Source of the DNA: Alligator mississippiensis
Taxonomy: Eukaryota; Chordata; Crocodylia; Alligatoridae
Assembly: GCF_030867095.1 (NCBI RefSeq)
Contig: NC_081828.1
Coordinates: 208,388,978-208,452,977, forward strand
Length of the DNA: 64,000 nt
Direction: 5' to 3'
Shown here: positions 24,400 to 35,180 of the stretch, piece after piece
How the letters are laid out: every line of letters begins with the position of its first letter
Position numbering within the stretch: the first letter of the stretch is position 1
Notes under the pieces: generated by a model
What the model was told of the DNA's origin: nothing
Database searches by the model: none
What the model saw: the letters and a program-made list of their open reading frames with translations, nothing else
Program-made: the position numbers and the translations under genes

Positions 24400-25754
24400 A
24401 GTCAGGCCAGGACAAGTGATACTTGACTATATGCAGTTTTATTAATATATACAAAATTGAAGGGAATTGATGTTGATAAGCATAGATATACAAATATCAT
24501 ATACTACTATGGTCCTGCAGATAAAGGCTGAAAGATTACACCCCTTCAAGTAGCCCCAAGCAGTGTGTTGATAATCAGTTGATTTAAAATAGGCAAACAA
24601 CAGTTAAGTACAGGTGAGCACATATAAATTCAATTAAACAACAGTCAAAACACAAATATACACAGGTAAATATAGGTAAGTGTATATAACCATCAGGGAA
24701 GGAGTCCCAGCAGAGTCCCTTTGCAAATTGATACTTAACACTCTGTTGAACTATCAATATGCATAGATAGAAATGTTCACAATATATAAGGCGATCTCTT
24801 ATAAAATATAAGGCACTTCAATAACAGGTTAACCTCAATTCTATAATTACCCACGGCCCAGACTGACCCTGGGGGCATGGGCTGCGCTCCGGCCTGCAGG
24901 AGGAGGAGAAACCCTTGGTGCTCCCCACGCCTGCGGTGGGCCCCAGGGACTCCCTAAGGTGACTCCAGATCCTGGGAGCTCCTTTCAGCTCAAGCTTCCC
25001 CGAGGACCAACTGCTTCACTGCCGGGGTAGCACTGCTCCCCTGTGGGAATCCCTTCCCCAACAACTGATGACTCCGTGGGCCTGAATGGGTGGTCCTCGC
25101 CCCTCGACCGAGGCGCTTCTTACATGTGGGACCTCCCGGCCACGGGCTCTCCTTGGGCAGGGGGCCCCGTGCACCATCACGTGCACCAAGGGCTCTGCCT
25201 TCTGCTCACGGTTGGGGGCTCTGGCTGCCTTCTGTGGCTCCGAGACCTGGGCCCCTGCCTGGGACCAGCTGCGCAGGAGTCCTGGCCACGTGCCAGGAAA
25301 GGGTGGAGCCGAGCCACCTCGAGCGGCTCCCAGGGCCAGGGTCCCACTGGACTGCACTGTACTGCCGGCTCCAGGTTTCCAGCCACATGCCCAGGTTTGC
25401 AGACCCGAGCTACCTTGTGCAGCTCCCAGGGTCTGGGGCTCCACGTATGAGCCTGTGCACTGGGTCCCTGGCCTCACGCCAGGGGTTGCAGACCCAAGCC
25501 GCCTCGTGCAGCTCCCACGCAACTCCTTTTATTCACTCTGGAGGCTTCTCCCCAGCGTGTTGTTGGACCTGCAAAGAGCAGGACACAACCAGGTCTGGGG
25601 TCCCCCTCTCCCTCCCCCACCATCCCCACCACCCCTTGGGCAGGGGCAGAGCAAGTCCCTTCCCAGCATCACCTGATTGGTGGACATGCTCCACCAATCA
25701 CAATGAAAATTTTCCAAGCCGGGGCATGCCGGGCTGTATCGGTAAGTCCACCAC
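24400..25754 (-). mobile_element. LTR-like retroelement copy A (fossil, 1.36 kb)
   Basis: Read on the minus strand, this has the layout of a promoter-bearing long terminal repeat. In order there is an inverted CCAAT pair (GATTGGTGGA, 5 bases, TCCACCAATC, at 25675-25699), a TATA-like AATAAAAGG about 150 bp farther on, and a GC-rich region with internally repeated units containing GGGAGCTGC. An AT-rich region follows, with an AATAAA signal about 40 bp before the end. Copy B (28230-29600) has the same order and spacing, but the two are well diverged, so they are probably different subfamilies. No retroviral protein frame was recognised beside it and no target duplication was found. Broken or solo; old. 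The exact family is unknown to me. Confidence 0.5.
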
Positions 25755-26369
25755 ATGCTTCAGGTGTGATTAACTCTTCGTGACCTGGCCACACATTCAT
25801 TCAATTAAAGACGTGATAAAATGAGCAATAAATCACAATGTTACTACACAAAATGTGTGTTATTACTTTGTGGCTGGTTCCTCTCAGGCCTTTAATTGAG
25901 CCTGTGGCCATTGCCCAGCCTCTGGAGCGCTCCCAGCCAGGGGTGCACTGTGCGGTGCAGCAGCTGGCACCCCTCTCAGCTGAGTGGAGGTTCCAGCTGC
26001 CAGGAGTGCATGATGCCCTCCCCTGCCTGGGACCCCTGCTCAGTTCAAGGGGCTTCCAGTCACAGGAGCACGAGCTTCCCCAGCTGGCTGCCAAGCTTGC
26101 TACTTGCTGGTGTGGGGGGAGCCCGGGATCCAGCTCCCCCTGCACCAGCCATGTTGCACAGTGGGATCTGATATGGGATTCTGCAATCATGGATTGGGGC
26201 TGAGCCGTGACCCCTTTTCTCCACACAGCGGGTCCTATCAAGTAGGTGTAGCCCAGGCAACTTGGGTATATACTCCCCTTCTCCAATTGAAGGGGGTTGT
26301 TAGCTGGCAGGTGTGCTGTGGGGGGAGAACTGCAGAGCGCTCAGTTTCCCTCCGTCCCTGTAGAACCTC
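25755..26369. other. Spacer between LTR-like copy A and a CR1
   Basis: No gene or known repeat was recognised. It is GC-rich, with no clear protein similarity in any frame. If the two LTR-like copies once belonged to one element, this would be all that is left of its interior; I see nothing that supports that. Confidence 0.35.
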
Positions 26370-28235
26370 CATCCGTGCAGGGGGGCGGTCAGGAAGGCCA
26401 AGGCGGAGATGGGACTGGGACTAGCGACCCAGATCAAGGACAACGAGAAGTCCTTTTTTAAATACATAGGGGGTAAAAAGAAGGCACCAGGTAATGTGGG
26501 GCCTCTGCAGGACACGCTAGGAAATCTGGTTGTCACACCAGATGACAAGGTTAACCTATTTAACAATTTCTTTGCCTCCATTTTTCTGAGCAGGGACTGG
26601 GTCAACCCCCCCACACCCCACTGGGACCCCCTCAGGCCCCAGGGGAGGTGCACCCAGGCCTAGGGTCAGTGAGGATCTAGTCAGGGAACTTCTGGAGGGG
26701 CTGGACGTATTTAAATCGTTTGGTCCTGACGCCCTCCACCCCAGAGTGCTGAGGGAATTAGCAGAGGTCATTGCGGGACCCCTGGCATGGCTTTACGAGC
26801 ACTCGTGGTGCTCTGGTGTGGTGCCAGAGGACTGGAAAAGGGCCAGTGTGGTCCCCATTTTCAAAAAAGGGAGGAAGGAGGACCCAGGAAACTATAGGCC
26901 AGTTAGTCTTACCTCGATCCTGGGGTAAGCTTTTTGAGAGAATTATCCTGGTACATGTCCACGAGGGGCCAGCAGGGGAGGTTATGTTTAGGGGCAACCA
27001 ACATGGGTTCATTCGAGGCAGGTCCTGTCAGACCAACCTGGTGGCCTTCTATGACCAGGTCACAAAAGCCTTAGACGCAGGGGTAGCAGTGGATGTGGTC
27101 TTTCTGGACTTCAGGAAGGCCTTCGACACTGTCTCTCACCCCATTCTCATTAAAAAACTAGGAGACTGTGGCATCGATACCTACACAGTCAAATGGGTCA
27201 CTAACTGGCTGGAGACCCGCACCCAGAGAGTGGTGGTGGATGGGTCATTTTCGACCTGGAGGGATGTGGGCAGTGGGGTCCCACAGGACTCGGTCCTTGG
27301 ACCCGTGCTGTTCAACGTCTTCATCAGCGACTTGGACGGGGGTGTAAAAAGCACTCTGTTCACATTCGCTGACGACACTAAGATGTGGGGGGAAGTGAGC
27401 ACGCTAGAAGGGAGGAATAGGCTGCAATTGGACCTGGACAGGTTACAGGGGTGGGCAGATGAGAACAGGATGGGTTTCAACACTGACAAGTGCAAGGTGC
27501 TGCACCTGGGGAGGAAGAACCAGCAGCATACCTACAGGCTGGGGAACTCCCTTCTTGTCAGTGCAGGGGCAGAAAAGGATCTTGGACTCATTGATGCCAA
27601 AATGAACATGGGCCGGCAGTGTGGGGACGTGGTCAGGAAGGCCAACCATACCTTGTCATGCATCCACAGATGCATCTCAAGCAGGTCCAAGGAGGTGATC
27701 CTCCCCCTCTATGCGACACTGGTCAGGCTGCAGTTGGAGTACTGCATCCAGTTCTGGGCGCCGCACTTCAGGAGGGATGTGGACAGCATGGAGAGGGTCC
27801 AGAGGAGGCCACCAGCATGGTTGGGGGCAGCAGGGCAGGCCCTACAAGGAGAGGCTACGGGACCTGAACCTGTTCAGCCTCCACAAGAGAAGGCTGAGGG
27901 GGGATCTGGTGGCTGTTTACAAACTAGTCAGGAGGGACCAGCAGGCATTGGGGGAGTCCCTGTTCCCCCGAGCACTACCAGGAGTGACAAGAAATAACAG
28001 TCACAAGCTGGCAGAGGGTAGGTTCAGACTAGACATCAGGAGGCATTACTTCACAGCCAGGGCGGCTAGGATCTGGAACCATCTTCCAAGCGAAGTGGTG
28101 CTGGCTCCTACCAGGCTGGACGATTACCTAGCTGGAGTCATTTGACTCCAGTACCTTTTCCTGCCATGGCAGGGGGTCGGACTTGATGATCTGCTCAGGT
28201 CCCTTCCAACCCTGCCAGCTATGAAACTATGAAAC
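26370..28235 (+). mobile_element. CR1 LINE, 5'-truncated, RT domain largely readable
   Basis: This encodes most of the reverse-transcriptase half of CR1 ORF2. The order is KDNEKSFFKYIGGKKKAPGN, VPEDWKRASVVPIFKKG, NYRPVSLTSILG, NQHGFIRGRSC, motif A FLDFRKAFDTVSH (about 27097-27135), [20 protein letters not shown], the catalytic FADDTKMWG (about 27364-27390) and CKVLHLGRKN. The C-terminal LFSLHKRRLRGDL and LPGVTRNNSHKLAEGRFRLD follow, then the 3' UTR and a tail of ATGAAACT units. Motif B has QDS where QGS is usual. The frame changes about three times: near 26660-26750, at an extra base near 26925, and near 27810. The copy is inactive but comparatively young. It ends directly against LTR-like copy B. 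Confidence 0.93.
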
Positions 28236-29600
28236 CAGGCCAGGGCATTCAGGGGACTTCACTATATAGACATTTATTTACATTAACTTATCACAAGGGA
28301 AAGAAACAGGGATATAAACTTAGGTACAATATATATATATTTACAAGATATCTAGACAAATAACATAAACAATACCCTCTGGGTAAATGCCATAAAACCT
28401 TATACCAGTGCTCCAGATACAGGTAAGTCACAGGTAAATCCAAATAAACAACAGGTGCAATAATAGCAACAGGGGGTCCAAGCAGAGCCCTAGGACTCTA
28501 CTCATCTACTAATTTACAACATGAGAGTTCACAAAATATACTTCATGCCATCACACCACTTATGGTGCAAGAACCGCAAAGATAAACTCAATCCCGAGGG
28601 GAACTCCAATGCCTTTGGGCTTTTCCCAAGCCCTACAAAGAAGCTAGTAACCTTAGGGGGGCCCTCCCAGTGGGATCTCCCCTTTCAGGAGCCCTTAACT
28701 AACCGGGTGGGGGACAGACTCCCCTCCCCTGTTGGGAATCCTCTTTTCCCTGCAACTCACGGCTCCCAGGCCTGGAGGGTGGCCCTTGTCCTCTGCGCCA
28801 GGCTGCTCTCTCACCTGCAGTGGGTGTTGGGGGGGGGAGAGGGATCGCTGCCCCCTGGAACAGGGCTCTGCTATGCAGGGCTTCTGGGGCCTCTGGCTCG
28901 GCCCTGTCTGCTGACTCAGTAGCCCATCACTGTCTGGCTCTCTGGACCCAACCTTTTGCTATGGGTTGGAGGCCTGGGCTGCTTTGTGCAGCACCAGGCT
29001 TGGTCCGCTCCTGGACACTCTGTGCAGCGCCTCCTGCACTGAGCTCCCAGCCTCGTTCTGGGGGTTGAGGACCTGAGCCGCCCAAGCGCTCCAAAGGTCC
29101 TACTCCACGCACCGGCCTGTGCACCGTGTCTCCGGCCGCACACCAGAGGTTGCAAATCTGAGCTGCCTCATGCAGCTCCCAGGGTCTGGACGCCGTGTTG
29201 CACACCAAGAACCTAGCCGCTGGAGCCATCTGCCATTCCCCTCTGATGGTAATCTTCAGGGGTGCTTCTGGGCTACTGCTTTGCCCCGCTGAGCAGCTCT
29301 CCTCAGCTCTTCTAAGCCCTGCTCTTCTCTCTTCTCTGTCCCCAACGCGTCTGCCCCCCGTGCTGGGCATGCAGCTCCTTTTATACGCACCAGGGCTCCA
29401 CCCCTGAAGTCTTCTGGACCTGAGAGTTGCAGTCTTCAATCAGGTCTGGGCGGGGGGATTGGATACAATCAGGTCCGGAGGGAGGGGTGTGACTTATCTC
29501 CTCTTGCTGCCTCCTGATTGGTGGATGAGCTCCACCAATCAAAACAGCAAGATTTCCAGCCTGGGACTCAACCCAAGCTCCAAAAGGCAAGCCTCCTACA
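28230..29600 (-). mobile_element. LTR-like retroelement copy B (fossil, 1.37 kb)
   Basis: This has the same architecture as copy A. On the minus strand there is an inverted CCAAT pair 60 bp from the upstream end (29516-29540) and TATAAAAGG at 29378-29386. A long transcribed-like region with the shared GGGAGCTGCATGAGGCAGCT block follows, and then AATAAA about 45 bp before the other end. The termini TG...CA fit an LTR (+ strand TGAAACC...CCTACA). No direct target duplication is visible, perhaps because one edge coincides with the CR1 tail. The long stretch between TATA and AATAAA is unusual for an LTR, so a promoter-carrying retroposon of another kind remains possible. Confidence 0.5.
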
Positions 29601-29611
29601 TAGGTAACTGG

Positions 29612-30621
29612 CCTGTGTGAAGCGGCAAGTATTCACTTTGGATTCGGCCGACAGCGATTCGATTCAGTGATTCGAATCACTGACCTGAATTGATTCTGCC
29701 GAATCTCCTAATCTCTGAATCAGCCAGGCCCATCCTCCCAGCCCAGCAATGGTTGCCCCGCACGCCCCAGCTCCTGGCACTTGTTTAAAAAAAAGCCCTG
29801 ATTCAGTGGGTGCTGCTGGGTGGGGGGCGATCCTTGCTGCCCCCCACTGCCCCACACTGCATGGGGGTTTCTACATGAGCCCCCTGCCCCACCCCTGCAT
29901 GTCTGTCCCGCCCGCTGTGGTTCTGACTCTTTAAGAAAACCCCCTCAAAAATGAAAAAACCCTGGACTTGCCGTTCCTGTCAGTGGGGGGCGATCCCCGC
30001 TGCCCTGCACCATGTGGGGGGCTCTGCATGAGCCCTCCAAAGCCCCAAGGCCACTGCAGGAGCGGTGAGTCCCAGGGCTTGTCTTGTGTTTTTTTTCTTA
30101 AATGGCCAGAGCTGGCCCAGGTGGGGCACCCATGGGGGGGCTGGGGGAGTGAGGTGGGGGGTCATGGGGATTGTGCAGAGCCCTCCCATGCAGCATGGGG
30201 CAGTGGGGGGCAGCAGGGATTGCCTCCCTGCCCAGCAGCACCGGTGTTTTATTTTAAAATGCCGAGAGCTGGGACAGGTGGGGCAGCCCTGGGGAGGCAG
30301 GGGGAGCGGGCAGGGGTTGGGGAGGCTGGGGAAGCAGGCAGGGGATGGGGGCTGGCAGGGGCCCCCCCATGGTCCCCTTCCCCCACCCCCTCCCCTAGTA
30401 CTTACCAGCTCCGAGTCCAGCTGCAACTCCCTACTGCAGCCACCAGGGACTGCCCGAATCATCAAAGCTCTCCGAATCTTTTCCGAAGATTCATAGAGCT
30501 TTGAATCATTTTGGACCTTTTAATTGGTCCCCTGATTCGATTTGGATTCAGAGATTCGGCCACTGAATCAGGCCAAATCTCTTCCGAATCGAATCACCAC
30601 CCAAAGCTTTGCACAGCCCTG
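29612..30621. mobile_element. Non-autonomous hAT transposon (1.0 kb) with iterated GATTCG motifs
   Basis: It is flanked by a perfect 8-bp duplication, gtaactgg (29604-29611 and 30622-30629). The ends are CCTGTGTGAAGC on the left and, by complement, CAGGGCTGTGCAAAGC on the right, so the left tip has lost a few bases. Both subterminal regions are packed with GATTCG/CGAATC words, including a perfect 20-bp palindrome, TCAGTGATTCGAATCACTGA (29664-29683). The GC-rich middle has no transposase. The tips resemble those of the 272-968 element. Confidence 0.88.
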
Positions 30622-30629
30622 GTAACTGG

Positions 30630-32037
30630 TTTTCTCACTTCATATATAGAGAAACTGGGAGTGCTGAAGTGCCCATGGACAAGTCCTAGGTTTCCACATA
30701 GCTCACTAGTGCTAATTTCATTTAATTAGCCATGATGCCCCCAAGTGCCCTGCACATGTCCCATGGCAGGAAATACAACTGTTGGGATCCCACATCAGAT
30801 CCCATTGTGCCTTCACTTCAATGTGTCGGACGCCTTAGAGACTCACTGGCTTACAGAGGCGTGAGGTTTCATAGGCAACAATGTCAAGTGGAAACAGACT
30901 TCACTTTTTGTCACCTTTGTGCCACTGCAAAAATATTGATGGCAGCAGAGTGTGAAAACAAACAGATGTCCATATTTGTTGTCACGTCACAAATGCCCAA
31001 ATTTGTAGTTGCAATAAAACCAGCAATAATTTACCTTGTTTTATTTGTAACAGATGTCAGCTTGCTTTATGTCAGGGAATTGCCACAGGGCTCAAGTGCT
31101 TGGTCCTGTGTGCCACAGGGCTTCCCAGGCAGGATTGGGCCCCTCAAGCCTTGGGCATGCCTGCCTGGCTTTCCCCACTTATAGAGATGTGCCCTGGAGA
31201 TTGTCGGGGCGTGTGTCTGGAAGTGGGGAACACATCACCTGTAGTCCTCCTAGGTCAATGCATGGGACAAGAGGCAATGTGTGCTTTACCCAGTGAAGAG
31301 GATCAGCTGTGCCAGGGCACATCCTGGCACAGCTGAGCTGTGTCATTTTACAATCTCTATTTCTAGCCCTAATTTCTCAGATGCTCCATGAAAGCACAAG
31401 GTGCAAGCCAGCACACTTCCAGCCCTTTGCTTCCCAGACTGTTTGCAAGTCATTTGTTACAGTTGCATATCTCATCCTTCCTCCGCCCCCAAGTTGTTTG
31501 CTTGTTCCCCCTTTTGTTTCCCTTTCATATTTTTTGTGCCTCTTTTTCTTTCCCTCTGGCCCCTGGATTCATTTCTTTCTCCCTCATTTCACAGCTTTTT
31601 GGCACTGCTTGCACTGCCCATTTCATGGTGTTGTGTCCAAAGCAGGGGGGCGAGGGGGAGAGCATCTAGTTTATGACAGTTACAAAAGAAAAGCATGAAG
31701 CCTGACATGCTAGTGAGGGGTAAGCTTTAATTACCTCGTCGTGATCAGATTACCATGGAGCAGAGCACACATGACCAGTAGCATGTCTGTGCATCTGCCC
31801 CTGATTGCTGTCAAATTCAATAACGGCTTATTAAGCAGGGCAGAGGTGTGGCTGAAGAAAATGATGAGTAGAATATGGATGTAGCAATCACAGCCCTATT
31901 GTGTGCTGTGAATAACCAGGGGAAGATTACTGCTCTAGGCAGAAGCCCGAGCCTAAGTTCCACCATTTAGAGAAATGTGCTTGAAATCACATTTCTATTC
32001 TAGGAGGATGGGGGTTTTATTGTTCAACCTGATCTCT
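30630..32037. other. Intergenic; no gene recognised
   Basis: Unique-looking sequence with a pyrimidine-rich tract near 31.45-31.6 kb. Open frames of up to 150 codons show no recognisable domain or conserved motif. Confidence 0.4.
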
Positions 32038-32193
32038 GGGGATAAGACAAGATGTTGTCTTAAATTGCAGGCAAGATTTAGGTTAGCTGTTAGGTCAAAG
32101 CGTCTCATTGCGAGGGCGGTGGAATACTGGAGGGGACTCTGTAGGTAGGTTGTGGAGCCTCCTTCACTGCCGATTTCTAAAAATGGGTTAGAC
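32038..32193 (+). mobile_element. CR1 LINE fragment, left half (split by two hAT insertions)
   Basis: Words such as ttaaattgcaggcaagattt, aggttagctgttaggtcaaa and ggtggaatactggagggg correspond to the end of CR1 ORF2 and the start of its 3' UTR. The copy resumes at 32767 with gattagacaaatacctgcc. The two parts together form one old CR1 insertion. Confidence 0.8.
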
Positions 32194-32496
32194 CAGTTGG
32201 GACAACCTTTCTGGCAGGTATGCTCCCAATTAGCCCCCCACGTCAGCAAGTACCACTATGATCTCCTTCATCTCCCTCTTGCTCTGCTTTGTGTTCCCGA
32301 CATTGTGCTCCTTGCCCCATCTTCTTTTCTACTTTTTGCTTCCTGCCATATGCTCCTGCCTGATCTCCTGTTCTACTTTTTGCTCCCTGCCCCAGCTGCT
32401 GCTGTCTTGCTGTCCCCCTCCTTGATCGGTCAGGTGCCACACACCGAGGCTGCCCATGCCACTTGTGGCACTCATGCTCCAGGCTGGCCACCCCTG
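32194..32496. mobile_element. Non-autonomous hAT transposon 1 of a stacked pair (303 bp)
   Basis: The left tip is CAGTTGGGACAACC and the complement of the right tip is CAGGGGTGGCCAGCC. The flanking 8-mers are ggttagac (32186-32193) and ggttacac (32497-32504), matching at 7 of 8. The pyrimidine-rich interior has repeated ctactttttgcttcctgcc-like units and no transposase. Confidence 0.7.
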
Positions 32497-32504
32497 GGTT
32501 ACAC

Positions 32505-32766
32505 CAGGGATGTCGAACCCACCTGGCCCCCGGGCCAGATCTGGGCCACAGGGCTCCTTGCAGGTCAGATCTGGATGTGGTGGCAGCAGTGACAGTCCCC
32601 AGCTGCCAACAAACGTTCCTAACCGGGCTCCACCCTGGATTTTGGTGGTGATCCCTGCTCCCACTCACCCTACCCCCAAATTCCCAGATCTTCTAGGAGC
32701 CACGAAAGCCAGACAACATATTCTATAGGCTGGATTTGGCCTGCGGGCCATACATTTGACATCCTG
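32505..32766. mobile_element. Non-autonomous hAT transposon 2 of a stacked pair (262 bp)
   Basis: The left tip CAGGGATGTCGAACCC and the complement of the right tip, CAGGATGTCAAATGTATGG, match the vertebrate CAGGGGTGTCAAA hAT end type. GGGCCAGATCTGG/GGCCTGCGGGCC-like subterminal words are present. It begins right after the 8-mer shared with the previous hAT (ggttacac) and is followed by gattagac (32767-32774), 6 of 8 matching. Confidence 0.75.
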
Positions 32767-32880
32767 GATTAGACAAATACCTGCCAGTAATGGCCTTTCT
32801 ATGATTGATCATGCCTTAGTACAGGGGGCTGGATGAGCTGGTCTCTTGAGGTCCCTCCCAGACCTACATTTCTGTGATAA
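32767..32880 (+). mobile_element. CR1 LINE fragment, right half
   Basis: This continues the CR1 interrupted at 32193. It holds attagacaaatacctgcca, a gggggctggatgagctgg block and a tcttgaggtccctcccag block, then a decayed tail (tttctgtgataat). This is the standard end of a CR1 3' UTR. Confidence 0.85.
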
Positions 32881-34578
32881 TCCTGGCACTACCTAGCAAT
32901 TCTAGGACAAGAACTTTACTGATCACCACAGCACTCATCCAACCTGCATGTGATGCTGGAAAGGACAAAGCCTCCTCCTTTCACTTTTTCAGTGATACGA
33001 TTTTATATAAGAGTTCGATCAAATACAATCTACTAAGAGGTGAAACCTGATATGACGTGGGCATTTATGTCTTTGGAAGCTTTAGAAAGAGCGTTCTCTG
33101 GGAGCAAATGGACAGAGCTCCACTGACTTCAGCAGGGCTGTGCCAAGTCATGCCAGCAGAGAACATGACCCCGATCATCTCCCTTAGTCGTACTGCCTCT
33201 ACCTTCAAAGCACAAAGAAAATCAACACATACTTGACCATTTTGGTGCATTAAACAATTAGCGCAGCAGACACGGAGGACTGGCAAAGGAAATACATCAC
33301 TTTTCCTTCCATTACCTAACATCACTGTTTTTCTCCCGGATGAGTTTTTAACAGCTGTGTTGTTTCAGAACCTGGTACAGCGCCATTAACAGCTTTTCAG
33401 AACAATGGTATTACTTTTAAGTAGGGCATTACAGGACTTAGTAACATAATTTTTTAAAGATGCAATTAGATGGGCTACAGAGCATGTCTCCCTGCCAACT
33501 AATTGATCCAGAACTGTTTAGCAATGGACAGCTCATCCACGTACCACTATTAATAACACACTGAACAGTGATGATACCAACTTCCCAGGACAAATGGAAA
33601 CCCAGGAGGAGGAGTATCTGAGTAAGGCAATTTCTTTAGCTTTTGTCTTTTCAGCATGAGCCATCTGCACGTTCTACTCAGGCACAAATACCTGTGAAGC
33701 ATGCAGGATAAATTGTGCCTTCCTCCCTTCCTCCCCTCAAGCTGGGCCTGTCGGGCTCTGCTCTCTCTGGCCACTTACTAGCCAAGGAGCAGATGGCTGG
33801 ACTACGTGTGTAAATGGCTGTGTTGCTCCTGTTGTGATCTGGTTTAAAATTCACAAGAACTCAGACCTTTTCATCATAGGTCAACCTGACTTCACATCAA
33901 CAGCACATTCCACAGAGCAGTGAAACAAGGAAACCATGTTCTTCTTCAGTGGACTGATTTAAAAACCATGCAAGTCAACAGGAGGCTGTCCCCTGACTTA
34001 ACTGAGCTTTGATTGGGCCTTTGGTCACCAAATGGAGAGAAAGGCCTGAATCACAGATAAATCCTGAGTTAAATAGAAGAGTCACCATCCCATCTATTTT
34101 AATAACTGTTGTCTGAATAGGTGGCAAATATTGTCATTTAAACCTCAGGCTATAAATGAAATAAATACTGCCCTGCATTTCCCTCAGTCCCCAGTGCACT
34201 TGAGGACCCCATAGGAACTATATTTGTGATACAAGTGTATCCACCCTTCATCCAAGGGCTTTTGGGTGCCTCCTAATACTCTTGTAATCGAGATGAGGGT
34301 TTAGCCACACGTGACTATTGCAAAATCACACCATGAGGGAGTGGGCCCCAAGTGGTTGGACTGAACCAGTTGAACCATTTATTCAAAATTGTGGACTCAT
34401 GTTTCCTTTCCTGCAAATTTATTTCCTAAAGAATATATAAAGATTTTTTTTTTTTAAAAAAAGCACAACAAAGCAAAAAATAGTTAAAGGATGTTGCATT
34501 ATTAATCCTGTAGTCATTATAGTTAAATGTATGTCTCTTATTCAGATTCATAAAGCAAAATCTAGCATTTTCTTGAGC
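32881..34578. other. Intergenic; no gene recognised
   Basis: AT-rich unique-looking sequence. The words near 33110 (ctgacttcagcagggctgtg) resemble an ancient widespread sauropsid repeat that I cannot name. No exon or RNA gene is supported. Confidence 0.4.
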
Positions 34579-34586
34579 ATCTTGAC

Positions 34587-35180
34587 CAGGAGTGAGCAAT
34601 TATTTGGGCCTGTGGGCCACATAGGGAGTTTTGCTGAGTTATTGTGGGCTGGGTCAGTACTTGCCCTCTCCCCAGCACAACAGCTCACCAAAACTCCCTA
34701 TGTGGGATGTGGAAATGGGAAGTAGATCATGGCTCTACCCCGGCCCTTGCCCCATGCTGTCACTGCCCCAAGATCCTGTGGTCTTCATGGCCCTACCCAC
34801 CCATCTCGCTCCTCAACACTGCTCCACGCCCGCCCATGACCCCATCCCAGCCACCTGGCTGCATGCCCTGCCTGTGTGGGTCCTGCTCCTGGCACTGCGT
34901 GTGGAGCAGATGGTCTGGGATGCCTGGGCAGTGGGGCCGGATCTGGCAGCTGCAACAGCCAGAAGGAGCCACCATTGCTGGGGCTGCTGGGAAATGAAGT
35001 CTGGCCACCATGCTGTCCCAGCCCTGCTGCACACCGGGGGTGGTGGGACTGGCCGCATGTGCCCTGATTTGGGCTGCCCCCTGCGCCTGGGCCAGGTAGG
35101 ACCGAGGCACCCACTGTGGGCTGGACAAAATCCCTCTGCAGGCCAGATCTGGCCCACGGGCCATATTTTGCCCACCCCTG
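34587..35180. mobile_element. Non-autonomous hAT transposon (594 bp)
   Basis: It has a perfect 8-bp target duplication, atcttgac (34579-34586 and 35181-35188). The left tip is CAGGAGTGAGCAATTATTTG and the complement of the right tip is CAGGGGTGGGCAAAATATGG, followed on both sides by GGCC-rich words (ggcccacgggcc). There is no transposase. Overlapping open frames inside on both strands reflect GC-rich composition only. The perfect flanks suggest it is among the younger hAT copies here. Confidence 0.93.

Noticed and set aside
25090-25773. 227-codon open frame and overlapping 196- and 168-codon frames
   Set aside because: They fall in the GC-rich part of LTR-like copy A, occur in several frames and both strands, and show only low-complexity composition.
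24400-29600. A single provirus with copies A and B as its two LTRs
   Set aside because: The copies are too diverged to have been identical at insertion while the CR1 between them is younger-looking. No retroviral genes or shared target duplication were seen. Two separate insertions are simpler.
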